Counted from the first letter of the stretch, positions 43,275-53,940 are shown. The stretch is 64,000 bases of DNA from Tupaia tana (GCA_026018925.1 JAKSZU010000004.1:40691233-40755232); one strand, 5' to 3'. Notes: generated from the sequence alone by a model not told the origin. Made by a program: numbers and translations.

Positions 43275-43545
43275 GGGCCCAGCCACTGTGGCACTGCCAG
43301 GAGCCTATGGAACTGTAATAGCTGGAAGTCACATGCTGAGAGTGGTTTAAGTCCCCAGCCAATCAGTCTGAAAAAAAATGCCAGGTTTGCAGATCTGTGC
43401 CTGGGATCCTGGTAGGCTGGAGGACTGAAGGAAGAGGATTACGGACAATGGAATCCTGTGGAGGGTACTTCTTTCATTCCATCCCTTTCCCTCTTTTTTC
43501 TCTTTCTCAGTCCCCAACCTCATGCATGCACAGGTGCTCTACCAC
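43275..43545 (+). mobile_element. SINE 52, type A/F
   Basis: GGGCCCAGCCACTGTGGCAC head, GGTTTAAGTCCCCAGCC B-box area, TAGGCTGGAGGACTGAAGG body, and GGTGCTCTACCAC end before the purine tract that replaces its tail. Confidence 0.68.
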
Positions 43546-43664
43546 AAAGAAAGAAAAGAAAAGAAAAGAAAAGAAAAGAAAAGAAAAGAAAAGGAAAGGA
43601 AAGGAAAGGAAAGGAAAGGAAAGGAAAGGAAAGGAAAGGAAAGGAAAGAAGGAAGGAAGGAAGA
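43546..43664 (+). repeat. Pure-purine compound microsatellite, 119 bp
   Basis: (AAAGA)n, then (GGAAA)n, then (GGAA)n, with no pyrimidine on the + strand for 119 bases. It starts as the A tail of SINE 52. Confidence 0.93.
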
Positions 43665-44038
43665 TTCTTGAAGCTGGACAGGTGACATTCAATTTGAATC
43701 ACAAATCCGTGCCTTGATTAATTAAGCTCACTGTACTTGAGTTTGAAAATATGCAAAATAAGATTACACTATTTGCCTATAGATTTCTACATTACTATGC
43801 TGCTATTTATAACATAGCCATATCATAAATTATATTCTGAGAGTGTTTAGGAATTATTCTATAGACAAATAAATCTGCAATAACATGCCATATAATAAAC
43901 TACCCAGTACCAAATAATAAAAAGTGTGAAGGACAAAATTGTTGCACTAAAGATTGTATTGTATGCATGTATGTAAACAGTTATATGTGTATGTATAAGA
44001 TGCATTATAGCTTACAAAATTCATGTTTTAAGAATTAG

Positions 44039-44282
44039 GAGGAACAGCATGTGGAGTGGTGCTTATGGCGCTGGACTCCCATATGACCAGCCGTGGTTCA
44101 AGACCCAGACTCAGTGACTTGAAAATCATGCTGGGCATGTGTGAGTATGTGCTAAAATCCCAAGAAGAGAATGGAAGAGAAAAGACTGAGGCATGGCCAT
44201 CCCCGGGGAAGTATTTTCTCACTTTCCCTCTCTGACTCTCTCTCTCAGAGAACGCATGTGCCCTATTAGGAAAGAAAAAAAA
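44039..44282 (+). mobile_element. SINE 53, type O
   Basis: GGAGGAACAGCATGTGGAGTGG head, GGTTCAAGACCC B box, and GAACGCATGTGCCCTATTAGG end. Confidence 0.85.
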
Positions 44283-44390
44283 TCAGGTGACAAATTAACC
44301 TGAGTTAGAAAGAAAAAATATTTTTTACAGGAAATTAAAAGCTAGTTTTTTAACTTTGTGAAAGCATCAACACCTTTCTAATTAACATTA

Positions 44391-44550
44391 AAGGAGAGAT
44401 GGAGAAGAAATTGTGATGTAACTAGGCCCATTAGGGACTATTTTCTCCTCTCTCTCCCTCTGTCTTTCTGGACAGTAAATGTCCTCTCTGGCAATAAAAA
44501 AAAAAAAAAGAAAAGAAAAGAAAAGGAAGGAAGGAAGAAAGAAAGAAAAG
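44391..44550 (+). mobile_element. SINE 54, type A, 5' truncated
   Basis: Only the body onwards: AAGGAGAGATGGAGAAG, GGCCCATTAGGGAC, CT tract and an AAAAG-rich tail. The tRNA-like head is absent. Confidence 0.72.
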
Positions 44551-44652
44551 GAGAAAGACTGGACTATAGAGAAAAAACAAGTTGGGAATTAAGGGGCAAA
44601 ATTAAGGAGAAAAAGGAAAGGAACATTATCAGCCATAAAAGATTTCTGCTAG

Positions 44653-44910
44653 GGACCAGCAGTTAGCATAATGGCTATGTCGCTGGACTCCCATGTAGTC
44701 GACCGCGGTTCGAGTCCCGGACCCGGTGGCTTAAACTCACGCCGGGCGCGTGTGCATGCGTGCCCAAGATACCGAGAGGAGAACGGAGGATAAGGGACTG
44801 CGGTGTGGCCATCCCCCCTGGGGGTTGATTTCTAGCTTTCTATCTCTCTGTCTGTCTCTGTCTGGAGAGCGCACGCGCCCTATACCAAAAACCTCTCCAA
44901 AAAAAAAAAA
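44653..44910 (+). mobile_element. SINE 55, type Y, nearly intact
   Basis: One of the best copies: A-box-like TAGCATAATGG at 44664-44674, a perfect GGTTCGAGTCC B box at 44707-44717, GC-rich body, GCGCACGCGCCCTATACC end and A tail. AAGATTTCTGCTAG is an exact TSD. Confidence 0.96.
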
Positions 44911-45301
44911 AGATTTCTGCTAGACTTTAACACATTTCAAAAAATACAAGAATACACCTTCCCTATTCTGTAATGATATTTTTTTCTCTTGCAAGTAAAT
45001 TGAACAATTAACTTCTCTACATCTTAAATTATCTCAGCATAACCTGAAAGAGTACAGTACTCCAAGGGTAGCATAATTTACTACACTGAAAATGGAGAGA
45101 TTTTAAAATTAAATTTTGGTTTTGCCATTACTTACTCCCTGATTTTAAGAAGAGTTTCCAAGCCTAATGTTTTCCACATAATATGCAAATAACACTCTCA
45201 AGCAAAGGATGGATAAGTTCTGTGGATAACAAGGTAACTACTAGTTTTTTTCACTGATATGTGCTATATGGACAATGCTAAATTTGAAGTGATTTAAAAA
45301 C

Positions 45302-45512
45302 TTTTTTTCATTGCCAAAGGGCCAGAAAGAGAAGAAAAAGTAACCCCTAATGAGCATATCATAATCCCTTTTCTCTTTCTCCATTCTATCGAGATTTTGG
45401 GCACACATGGACACACATACACACCCAGAATGCTTTTAACGCAACTAGGGCCAGGATTCAAACCACAGTAACCATGTGGAATCTGGCTTCCTTAAGCACT
45501 AGGCCACAGACT
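45302..45512 (-). mobile_element. SINE 56, type A
   Basis: Minus copy with GGGCCAGGATTCAAACC and end CTTAAGCACTAGGCCACAG. Confidence 0.75.
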
Positions 45513-45541
45513 TGAAAGACTTCCATAAAAAATTTCATTTC

Positions 45542-45809
45542 AGGGGACCAGCAGTTAGCGTAATGGCTATGTCGCTGGACTCCCATGTAGTTGACTGCGG
45601 TTCGCGTCCCGGACCCGGTGGCTTAAAACTCACGCAGGGTGCTTGTACATGCGTGCCCAAGATTCCAAGAAGAGAATGGAGGAGTAGGGACTGTGGCGTG
45701 GCCCTCCCCCCTGGGGGGTGATTTCTTGCTTTCTGTCTCTCTGTCTCTCTCTTTCTGGCGAGTGCACACTCTCTATAGCAAAAACCTCTCCAAAAAAAAA
45801 AAAAAGAAA
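45542..45809 (+). mobile_element. SINE 57, type Y
   Basis: GGGGACCAGCAGTTAGCGTA head, GGTTCGCGTCC B box, A tail. AAAAAATTTCATTTC flanks exactly (45527 and 45810); the right copy borders SINE 58. Confidence 0.95.
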
Positions 45810-45824
45810 AAAAAATTTCATTTC

Positions 45825-46079
45825 GGGGACCAGCAGATGTCATGATGGTTACAATCACTGGACTCCCACGTAATCGACCATGGTTCGAGTCCCAGACTCA
45901 GCGGCTTAAAACTCACACAGGCGTGTGTGTGTGTGTGCCCCAAATCCTGAGAACAGGATGAAGGGAAAGACATTACAGCATGGCCATCCCTCCTAGGGGT
46001 GATTTCTCACTTTCTGTCTGTCTCTGTCTCTCCAGTGAGTGCATGCACTCTATAGTAAAAATCTCTCATTAAAAAAAAG
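45825..46079 (+). mobile_element. SINE 58, type O/Y, beside SINE 57
   Basis: GGGGACCAGCAGATGTCATGATGG head, GGTTCGAGTCC B box. It ends before AAATTTTCACTTC, an imperfect third copy of the same target, so both SINEs used one site. Confidence 0.91.
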
Positions 46080-46109
46080 AAAATTTTCACTTCAAACACC
46101 AAAAGGAAG

Positions 46110-46260
46110 TTTGCAATAGATGGGGCAGTTAGTTATCTCCATTTAAAAATCAAGTAACTGAAGCTCAGTAAATTAAGTGACTTGCTATATCAAATAGGAA
46201 GTAGTATTTCTGATTCCAAATCAAAGCTTTTCTATAACTAAAATCCTAGACCAAATAGTT
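46110..46260 (-). repeat. MIR-like fragment
   Basis: TATCTCCATTTAAAAATCAAG, ACTGAAGCTCAGTAAATTAAG, TGACTTGCTATATCAAATAGG and TTCTGATTCCAAATC follow a minus-strand MIR. It is decayed but in order. Confidence 0.5.
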
Positions 46261-46582
46261 CAGTTGCCTTCAGAATAGCTATTAACTATCTGAGGCTACT
46301 TCCTCTGAGGATTAAACATAAATATCAGCATGAGAAAGAATGGAATGTACTCTACTACTCAAAATTAAACTAACCCTAACCTCAATATTTCTTGACTTCC
46401 CTTTATTATTCCCTGGTGTGTCTTTTCTTCCCCCCAATAGATGGTCTTTGACAAGAGGAAGAAACATGCCAAACCCGAGGGGCTGGGGGGCAAGATCATC
46501 AAATCTAATCACAGTGATCAATTTAGTGCTTTTTAATCCAAAGTGTCTGATTAAAATGTCACTTTTAAAATATTTTATAAAA

Positions 46583-46835
46583 GGGACCAGCAGGTGGTGT
46601 AGTGGTCAAGGTGCTGGATTCCCACATGGCCGAACATAATAACAGTCCAGACCTGGTAGCTTGAAACTCACACCAGGCACATGTGTGTGCATGCTCAAAA
46701 TCCCAGAAGAATGGAGAAGAGATTTTACGTGACCATCCCCCCCCCCGTGGGTGATTTCTCACTTTCCCTTTTACTATCTCTCTGTCTCTCTCAGTGAGCA
46801 CATATGCCCTATGACAAAAACCTTTAACATACAAG
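46583..46835 (+). mobile_element. SINE 59, type O
   Basis: GGGACCAGCAGGTGGTGTAG head with a diverged B box (ATAATAACAGTCC), a C10 run, and GCACATATGCCCTATGAC end. Confidence 0.86.
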
Positions 46836-46910
46836 AAATTTTTTAAAAATTATAACATTTTGTTAAAGAAGATAACTATTTTAGAATTCAGACAACTAAC
46901 AATTATTATA

Positions 46911-46991
46911 TTGAGTTTCCAGAAAAGTCATGGCATATTTTTCCTATGTTTTTCTATGCAAAAACGTGTCATTACTTTTCTGACAACCCAA
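46911..46991. mobile_element. Mariner-like MITE copy 1 (81 bp palindrome)
   Basis: TTGAGTTTCCAGAAAAGTCA at the left and TTACTTTTCTGACAACCCAA at the right form long inverted repeats around a TTTTTCC/TTTTTCTATGCAAAA centre. TA on both sides is the mariner target. Copy 2 is at 60460. Confidence 0.85.
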
Positions 46992-47369
46992 TACAAAGAG
47001 AACATGACAACTCAGCAGATGACTAAGTTAAGCATTACCAAGCAAAACTGGGGTTTCTAAAGTTGGAGAGAAAAGTGGTAAAAAACTAGTATTCAGGCTT
47101 TAGACCAACTTGGAGTTCTTTTTAACCACAAAAGGCTACAAACCCTCTCTTTTCTCTATGTGTTCTAGTACACCAGAAATGCTGAATGATACATAAGGTA
47201 TAAAGAAAGGCAAGATAGGACTAACAGAGTAATAAGACCAAGCATAATTTTGACATAGCCAAAATTACAATAGCTTAATGAGTAGAGTTATAACAGTGTG
47301 GAAAAGAACTGATTACATTCAGGATTTAAAATTCGTCATTTTAAAGATTAAATCATACTAGGAAAATCT

Positions 47370-47740
47370 TAATCACCCATGCCATAAATTGCTACACATG
47401 GGTTAAAATAAGTGTAGTAATTCCATATGAATAATATGGTAAGATGCTTATGAAACAATAAGTGAAAGTGGGAACTTTCATAATAAAATAATAGTATGAT
47501 ACCAAGGGGGGGAAAATTAATATGGGGGTACATATGTGCATATGCATGTGTGCAGGTACATAACACACGCATATACAAGATCTGAAAAGAATTTGAAAGT
47601 ATTCACATGAAACAGTGGCTACCTTTGGGAAGTGGTTATGGAAAAACTTTAAAATATTTCACAATTTTCTGTGACTTTTTGAAAACTTTTTATAGACTAC
47701 TTAAAAATATACAAAAGTCTCAGTGTAAGTCTGAGCATAA
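47370..47740 (+). mobile_element. L1-like 3' fragment
   Basis: ATAATAGTATGATACC, ATTCACATGAAACAGTGGC, TACCTTTGGGAAGTGGTTATG and TTTCTGTGACTTTTTG match the order of an old L1 3' UTR. Confidence 0.5.
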
Positions 47741-47844
47741 AATTAGTATTAACTTATAATTTGTTTTAGTCAAAGAGTACAAAAGGCTAAAATCTTTAGA
47801 AGTATATACATGTTAAAAAATCAGTTTTGAAAAATACTGATAAC

Positions 47845-48124
47845 TCAGCACCAACATGTGGTATGGAGGTTAGGGCACTGGGTCCCACCTTCATGGTTCA
47901 AGTTCTAGACTCAATAGCTTAAAACATCACACCAGGCACATGTGTATGTGTGCCCAAAATCCCGACAGTGGAAGAGAAGGGACTGTGGCACGTCATCCCC
48001 TTCCAGTGTGTGCGGGGGGGGGGGGGGGGGGGTGATTTCTCACTTTCCCTCTCTCTCTATGTCTTCTTGGCAACCACACATACTCTATCACAAAAACTAA
48101 AATAAAAATAATAAATAAATAAAT
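47845..48124 (+). mobile_element. SINE 60, type O with G19 run
   Basis: CAGCACCAACATGTGGTATGG head, GGTTCAAGTTCTAG B box, a 19-G run at 48014-48032 in place of the CCCCC/GGGGG part, and AATAAATAAATAAAT tail. Confidence 0.86.
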
Positions 48125-48211
48125 AACATTGGTAACTTTTTAATTTACATAAGCTTGGGGAAAAAGCTTGATGTCTATTTAAAAATTTGAAATAAAGAAC
48201 ACAGTTTGTCA

Positions 48212-48439
48212 GGCATGCCTGTTACACAGGGGTTCAATGCTATACATAGCAACTGAATCTGACATGACAGCCATGGTTTGAATCCTGGCCCCAGAGACTT
48301 GAAGACCATGTGGGATGCATGTACATGTATGTGCAGGATCCTAGTGGGATGGAGAAATGAAGGGAAATCCATGCCGCATATGGGGAGGTACTTTCTCTCT
48401 CTTTCTCTTTCTCTCTCTCTCTGACAATGAAAAAAAATA
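48212..48439 (+). mobile_element. SINE 61, type A
   Basis: Diverged head; GGTTTGAATCCTGGCCCC B box; GGATCCTAGTGGGATGGAG body. GAACACAGTTTGTCA / GAATGTAGTTTGTCA flank it. Confidence 0.8.
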
Positions 48440-49409
48440 GAATGTAGTTTGTCAAAAATATTATCTGTAGAAAAATTAGGTATAAGTAGATGTGAAAAAA
48501 AACAAACAGAAACTTTCTTAAGACAGGAGGAAATTTAAAACTTCTGATATGCTAGAGAGAAATAAGTATTAGTGGACTTCAGATTAATGCCTAAATTTAC
48601 TTTTTCATTAGAAATCAGAAAATGTAAAAGACTAAAAGAAATGACAAATATGACTGCTAATTACACTTCAAGCCTGGTAATCTCCCAAACATTTGTTATG
48701 ATAAGGTAAAGTGCATAACTTCTATTTTCTAAGTGATGAGTTGAAGCTGCATTTGCAAATCCATCTGCAGTCTGAGAATATCATAACTTCATAAAAGTTA
48801 AAAACATAATCTGTTTCAAATCAAATTTCATTTATTGATGCATAAGCCTAAACCTGTAAAATTTTATTACTTTCTCATAGCACTTAATATTTTTATTATT
48901 TGGTAGAACTAGAAACAATTACTTTCAATGGTCTAATATATATAAGATAATTATATAAACACAAACACAGGTATATAACTTCCAAAAATTATATAAAATG
49001 GAACATACTTCATATATTTGTCAATATCTGATTTATTTATTTTTGAAGAGAAACATTAATGAATGAATCCAAATACCTTTATACCACAAAAATTAATTCA
49101 GATACTTTTAAAAACACATACACACTCATTATATCCAGACTATATTTACAGATTATACATTTTTAAAAAAATTTTCCAAATAACAAAATTTCTTTGTCTA
49201 GTTAAAAGCAACTAAGATCAAATAAAGCAATGTTAACCAAATTCTTCATACTCAAGGATCTAATACTATATTGCAAACTTTCTCAAATTCACTAGTCTAT
49301 TAATCCTATAATTATTTCACTTTTCTAAAAAAAATTTTACATTAAATTATTAAAATTTTTAAACATTTTTGTAAAAAAAAGCAAATGAAAACCTTAAGAA
49401 AAACAAGTT

Positions 49410-49632
49410 TAGTCCTGCTGCAGTGACACAAGCAAGAGAGCACTGCTACGCAGAGGCTAAGGCTCCACAGGAGGCCTGGTGTGAATTCTGGTCCCACTCT
49501 CTTAACAGGTTAGGCATGGTTACACATGAGTGTAGGCCTAGCTAACTAGGAGATGGAAAACACGCAAGCCCTGTCAAAAATACCTCTCTCTTTCTCCTTC
49601 CTTCCCACGCTTTCTCATAAAAAAAAAAAGTG
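49410..49632 (+). mobile_element. SINE 62, type F
   Basis: AGTCCTGCTGCAGTGACACA, AGGCTAAGGCTCCAC, TGTGAATTCTGGTCCC and GGCCTAGCTAACTAGG; A run at the end. Confidence 0.55.
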
Positions 49633-49636
49633 TTTG

Positions 49637-49637
<1 letters not shown>

Positions 49638-49671
<34 letters not shown>
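49638..49671 (+). repeat. (GT)n microsatellite
   Basis: About 17 TG units after the A run of SINE 62. Confidence 0.9.
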
Positions 49672-49672
<1 letters not shown>

Positions 49673-49696
49673 CCAACCTCAAAAATAAGAATTAAA

Positions 49697-49936
49697 GGGC
49701 CAGCCACTGTGGATCAGCAGTATGCAACACTCCTTAAGGCTGAGGCTATATGTGAGAGTCTTGGGTTTGCATCCCAAGGTATACTGTATATGCCAAGTAT
49801 GCACTGCACGTCCATGAGCCTGGCTAGCTGACACTAGGATCTGGTATAGGGACCCTTTTGGGAGTGCTTATCTCTCTTACTCTTTCTCTCTCTCTGTCTT
49901 CCTTTCTCATGGGAGAAATAAATGATTACACTTAGA
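49697..49936 (+). mobile_element. SINE 63, type F
   Basis: GGGCCAGCCACTGTGGATCAG head, GGGTTTGCATCCC B-box-like site, CATGAGCCTGGCTAGCTG, and GAGAAATAAATG end. AAAATAAGAATTAAA-like flanks. Confidence 0.7.
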
Positions 49937-50139
49937 AAAAAAGAATTAAGAAAGTTATTAAATTAAGGTGGGTGGGGTAATTATTACTGCAGGGCTTTAG
50001 AGCCATTACATTCAATGTCATGATAAATATTTAATTTTTTTCTAGAGTATCAAACTTGTTATAACATTACTACATATCATTTTCACATTTGCATTTCTGC
50101 ATAAGTACATATTTTATAGTAAACACAGCACATTCTTAC

Positions 50140-50185
50140 CCCAGCTTTGAAAATCCCAGTGAAGTTCCAGATAAAAGTCACCTAG
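50140..50185 (-). CDS. ANKRD13C: ANKRD13C micro-scale coding exon, 46 bp
   Basis: The acceptor CATTTCTCAG/CTA and the donor CTGGG/GTAAGAATG bound 46 bases: 15 codons and one base of Val. It reads LGDFYLELHWDFQSW, a conserved motif that ends the helical region after the ankyrin repeats. It is the shortest exon here and is isolated by 7.3-kb and 2.8-kb introns. Confidence 0.96.
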
Positions 50186-50272
50186 CTGAGAAATGAAATA
50201 TGAATAATTACTAGAAGTTAGTTAACAGCTCTTATATCTGCTTAATATTTTGCTTTTAAAAATATCCAACTG

Positions 50273-50519
50273 GGGGACCAGCAGTTAGCGTAATGGCTGT
50301 CGCTGGACTCCCATGTAGTCTACCATGGTTCATGTCCCAGACCCGGTGGCTTAAAACTCATGCCGGGCGCATGTGCGTGCGTGCCCAAGATCCCAAGAAG
50401 AGAATGGAGGAGAAGGGATTGCGGCATGGCCATACCCCCGGGGGGTGATTTCTCGCTTTCTATCTCTCTGTCTCTCTCTGTCTGGCGAGCACACGCGCCC
50501 TATAGCAAAAAAAAAAAAA
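50273..50519 (+). mobile_element. SINE 64, type Y
   Basis: GGGGGACCAGCAGTTAGCGTA head, GGTTCATGTCCC B box, GCACACGCGCCCTATAGC end with a 15-A tail. Confidence 0.93.
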
Positions 50520-50521
50520 AA

Positions 50522-50698
50522 CCACACATCAGGTCCATGTATATGCCCAAACTTCTGACAGAACGGAGAAATGAAAGAGAAAGGATTCCGTTTACATGAC
50601 CACACCCCATTAGAGATGTTTCCTCCCTATCTCTCTCTTTCTGTCCCTCTGTCACTTCTCTGGGGAGTGCACGTACTTTTGGAAAACTGAAAAAAAAA
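50522..50698 (+). mobile_element. SINE 65, type A, 5' truncated
   Basis: Starts in the body (CCACACATCAGGTCCATG), then GGAGAAATGAAAGAGAAAGG, ACCCCATTAGAGATG and the CT tract. It follows SINE 64 with no head of its own. Confidence 0.7.
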
Positions 50699-50704
50699 AA
50701 TCTG

Positions 50705-50942
50705 GTTAGGGCCACTAGATCCTACATGGCTGACTGCATAGTTCAAGTACTGAACCCAGCAGCTTGAGAAACACCGCAGGTTTATGTATGTGTGTGCCCC
50801 AAAATCCCAAGAGAAGAATGGAGAATGGATTAAGGTATGGTCATTCCGCAACCCTGACGGGGTGCTTTCTCACTCTCCCTTTCTCTCTCTTCCTCTCTCT
50901 CACTCCAGCAAGCACATATGCCCAACGGCAACTTAAGAAAAG
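50705..50942 (+). mobile_element. SINE 66, type A/O, head deleted
   Basis: GGTTAGGGCCACTAGATCC: the A-box region is missing between GGGCC and CTAGATCC. The rest is complete to GCACATATGCCCAACGGC. Confidence 0.78.
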
Positions 50943-51169
50943 TAAATCTGTTATCATTAAAAGTCTGCAAATTAAATGAATAAATAAATTAATTAAATAA
51001 TTCTTTTTTTAAAAAGTCTGTAGACTGAAACAGACAATAACAATTAATTTTAATTTTTAGCATTTGAAAAAAAAACAAAAACTTAAAATATTACAATAAT
51101 ACACATTACTATACTTAACCATAAAGGAAGATATGCCTCACTATAGATTTTACAAAAACATTTAATCAC

Positions 51170-51436
51170 GGGACCAGCAGTTAGCGTAATGGCTATGTCA
51201 CTGGACTCCCATGTAGTCGACCGCGGTTTGAGTCCTGGACCCAGTGGCTTAAACTCACGCCAGGCACGTGTGCGTGTGTGCCCAAGATCCCGAGAGGAGA
51301 ATGAAGGAGAAGGGATTGCGGCATGGCCATCCCCTCTGGGGGGTGATTTCTCGCTTTCTATCTCTCTGTCTCTCTCTGTCCTTCTGGCAAGCGCACGCGC
51401 CCAATAAGAAAAAATCCTCTCCAAAAAAAAAAGAAA
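51170..51436 (+). mobile_element. SINE 67, type Y
   Basis: GGGACCAGCAGTTAGCGTA head, GGTTTGAGTCC B box, GCGCACGCGCCCAATAAG end. AACATTTAATCAC / AAATGTAATCAC flank it. Confidence 0.93.
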
Positions 51437-51710
51437 AAAAAATGTAATCACATAGGGACATAGCTTAAAATGATAGGCCTTTAAATTTATATCCCTAAAT
51501 ATTCCATTTTTCAGCATTACCAAAATAACAATAATAGGTATTTTTTTAAATAGTTAATGTTGGAGTGTTATTCAAAATGACTACCAAAGTGATTATTTGA
51601 ATAACCTCATAATGGTCTAATAAATAACCTAGTACAATAGAAAATTTTCTCTGTGAAGTGGTGGCACAAGTTTATTAACTCTGAAATAAGTCATCAAAAG
51701 AGAGCTATGT

Positions 51711-51980
51711 GGGACCAGCAGTTAGCGTAGTGGCTGTGTTGCTGGCCTCCCATGTGGTTGACTGTGGTTCGAGTGCTGGACCCGGTGGCTTAAACTCACG
51801 CCAGGCACATGTGCCTGTGTGTCCAAGATCCTGAGAGGAGAATGGAGGAGAACGGATTGTGACGTGGCCACCACCCCAGGGGGTGATTTCTCGCGTTCTG
51901 TCTCTCTGTCTCTTTCTGTCTTTCCAGCAAGCGCACGTGCCCTATAGCAAAAACCCCTCAAAAAAAAAAAAAAAAAAAAA
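51711..51980 (+). mobile_element. SINE 68, type Y
   Basis: GGGACCAGCAGTTAGCGTAG head, GGTTCGAGTGC B box, 20-A tail. AGCTATGT repeats at both ends. Confidence 0.93.
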
Positions 51981-52671
51981 AGCTATGTAGAAACTTTTTA
52001 ATTTCAGAACTTAGAAGCTAGACAAAGACTATAAATGTTAAAGTAACTATTACAATCAAATGTTCTCAAAATATGCATACATTCTGAATATAATTGAAGA
52101 ATTACAAATATAGCAACATCGACAGTCTTTACTGTTTCAAATAATGAAAAATACGAATATTAATAGCAAACATTAGTAAATCATTCTGGTTCTTTGTATA
52201 TCTCTTCCAATTTCAAAAGAAAAAAAAGGCACCCCTAACAGAAGACAAGCCATAATCGAATCATGACAGTTCTATCAACATATGTCTCCCAAAGTTCTTT
52301 CAGGTATCAAAAACACAGAGGAAGAGAATAACAACAGAAAACAAACTTTTCTCCATTCCTGTGCCAGCATACCCAGCTCTTATCAGTAAGAGGTAGAACA
52401 AAAAGATTTTTCGTTAAATAAAGAAAATGCAAACTACTCCTTCTGGCAGCAGTGGCTTCAGCTATTAGAGATTCTTCCAATCCAAAGATAAAGGACAATT
52501 ATTGCCATTAATTATGACATGTGTCCTTCTTTCTTAAAGCTCTTATCTAATTTATTGGCAGCAATACATCTTTATCTTCCTAAGTCAAAGTAAATAATAC
52601 CTCTACTAAGACTACATTATGATCACAACGTTTCTTTATTTCAATCACTACTTAATTTAACAATGAATTAA

Positions 52672-52924
52672 GGGCCAGCCTGATCTAAGGTGATTAAGGT
52701 GGCCTGATTCTACATGGATGTGTGGTTCCAATCCTGGACCCTGTGGCTTGAGAAATACATCACACGGTGTGTGAAACCGCACGGTGTGTGCAAGTGCCCC
52801 AAATCCCAAAATGAGGATGACAAAGAAAAGGGATTATGGTGCGACCATCCCCGATGGCAGTGCTTTCTCTCTCTCTCTTTCTCCAGAGAATACATTCTCC
52901 CTCTGAATAAATGGAAAAAAAATA
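52672..52924 (+). mobile_element. SINE 69, type A
   Basis: GGGCCAGCCTGATCTAAGG head, a CACGGTGTGTG tandem duplication in the body, and end TTCTCCCTCTGAATAAATGG. Confidence 0.78.
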
Positions 52925-52977
52925 AAGCCACAATTACAATTACTGTTTAGCTAAAAAAATCAACAAAGAAAGCCTAC

Positions 52978-53063
52978 CTCTTTCAGGGCTTTTAATAATC
53001 GAGGTCGTTTTTCTTCAACACTTTCCCTGGATTGCTGTTTAAGCTTCCTTAAAAGAGCTGTAA
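52978..53063 (-). CDS. ANKRD13C: ANKRD13C coding exon, post-ankyrin helix
   Basis: The acceptor AAATTTTAG/TT and the donor AAAGAG/GTAGGC bound 86 bases. Split Ile, then TALLRKLKQQSRESVEEKRP and RLLKALKE. The basic, charged helix follows the last ankyrin repeat. Phase is consistent with both neighbours. Confidence 0.96.
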
Positions 53064-53734
53064 CTAAAATTTAAATGAAAATGTTAATTTAAAGTAATTT
53101 TCACTATATTAGGAAACACCACTGGAATATTACACATATGAACAATATATACACAAGTGTGCATAATTAGAGGTGTGTGTATACCTATAACCCAAATATA
53201 TTTGTAAGAGCAAAAACATCAAAGAGCAATGTTTAAATTACTGAAGGTCTCTTGGAATAAAGAAGCTGAAACATACAAGGCAGGGAATATACATACATCC
53301 ATATACAGAACAAGTCAGTAAATAAATTTAGTAAAATGGGTATGATTCCAAAGGAAAAAGGAGAAGAGATATTTCATAGTCAACCTGCAACATATTTATA
53401 CTTGTTTTTCCAAGTTTTTAATTGTCAGTCAGGATTTACCTGACTCTGCCAAGATCTACCAATCTCAGTCAGTCCTGTTGTAACACTGATCTTAAGGAAG
53501 ATCTCCAAGACAGTAGATCTCAAAATCCTACAAGATACCACTAAAAAACATAATTACCTGCCACTGTTACCAAGCATAACAATTCAGTTTTCACTGGAGG
53601 TTGTTGTACCCTCATATACCACCAACACAGTATAAAAACTACAAAAATCAACCCTATTTTATATATGAAACTAACTTCTGAATCTAAGAGAACTTGAAGC
53701 ATTCCATAGTATTTTCTCTGCGGTAAAGAGAGTG

Positions 53735-53940
53735 AATTTAGACACATTGCCCAAGTTCAAACACCAGCTTCGCTACTTGTCAGTTGTGTATAAACTTGGG
53801 ACAGGTTGTTTAATTTCCCTAAATTTCAGTTTCTTCTTTTCATTTATCAAGTAAGAATAAATGTAAAATCTACTAGAAAGGGTTGTTGTAAACACTGAAT
53901 ATAAGTTGCTTATTGTTGCATCTGTAATTAAGTAAACAGA
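53735..53940 (+). repeat. MIR fragment
   Basis: GAATTTAGACACATTGCCC, CACCAGCTTCGCTACTTGTC, GTTGTTTAATTTCCCTAAAT, TCAGTTTCTTCTTTTCAT and GGGTTGTTGTAAACACTG match the MIR core in order. It is the clearest MIR in the window. Confidence 0.65.

Larger units (their letters stand above)
42851..50139 (-). other. ANKRD13C: ANKRD13C intron, 7.3 kb
   Basis: Holds SINEs 52-63, a mariner-like MITE, an L1-like part and the pure-purine tract. 42851-43274, 43665-44038 and 48455-49409 are free of recognised repeats. Confidence 0.75.
50186..52977 (-). other. ANKRD13C: ANKRD13C intron, 2.8 kb
   Basis: Six plus-strand SINEs (64-69) fill more than half of it; none is on the minus strand. 51981-52671 has no recognised repeat. 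Confidence 0.75.

Noticed and set aside
43397-43717. 106-codon frame with long Lys/Glu/Arg runs
   Set aside because: It is SINE 52 followed by the purine microsatellite.
44664-44717. A and B boxes that could suggest a tRNA gene
   Set aside because: The boxes are repeated in dozens of copies with a non-tRNA body, A tail and TSD; the cloverleaf is incomplete. It is a SINE promoter.
49410-49936. Tandem repeats that might be a CRISPR-like array
   Set aside because: They are two diverged SINEs and a (GT)n tract; there are no equal spacers or short direct repeats.
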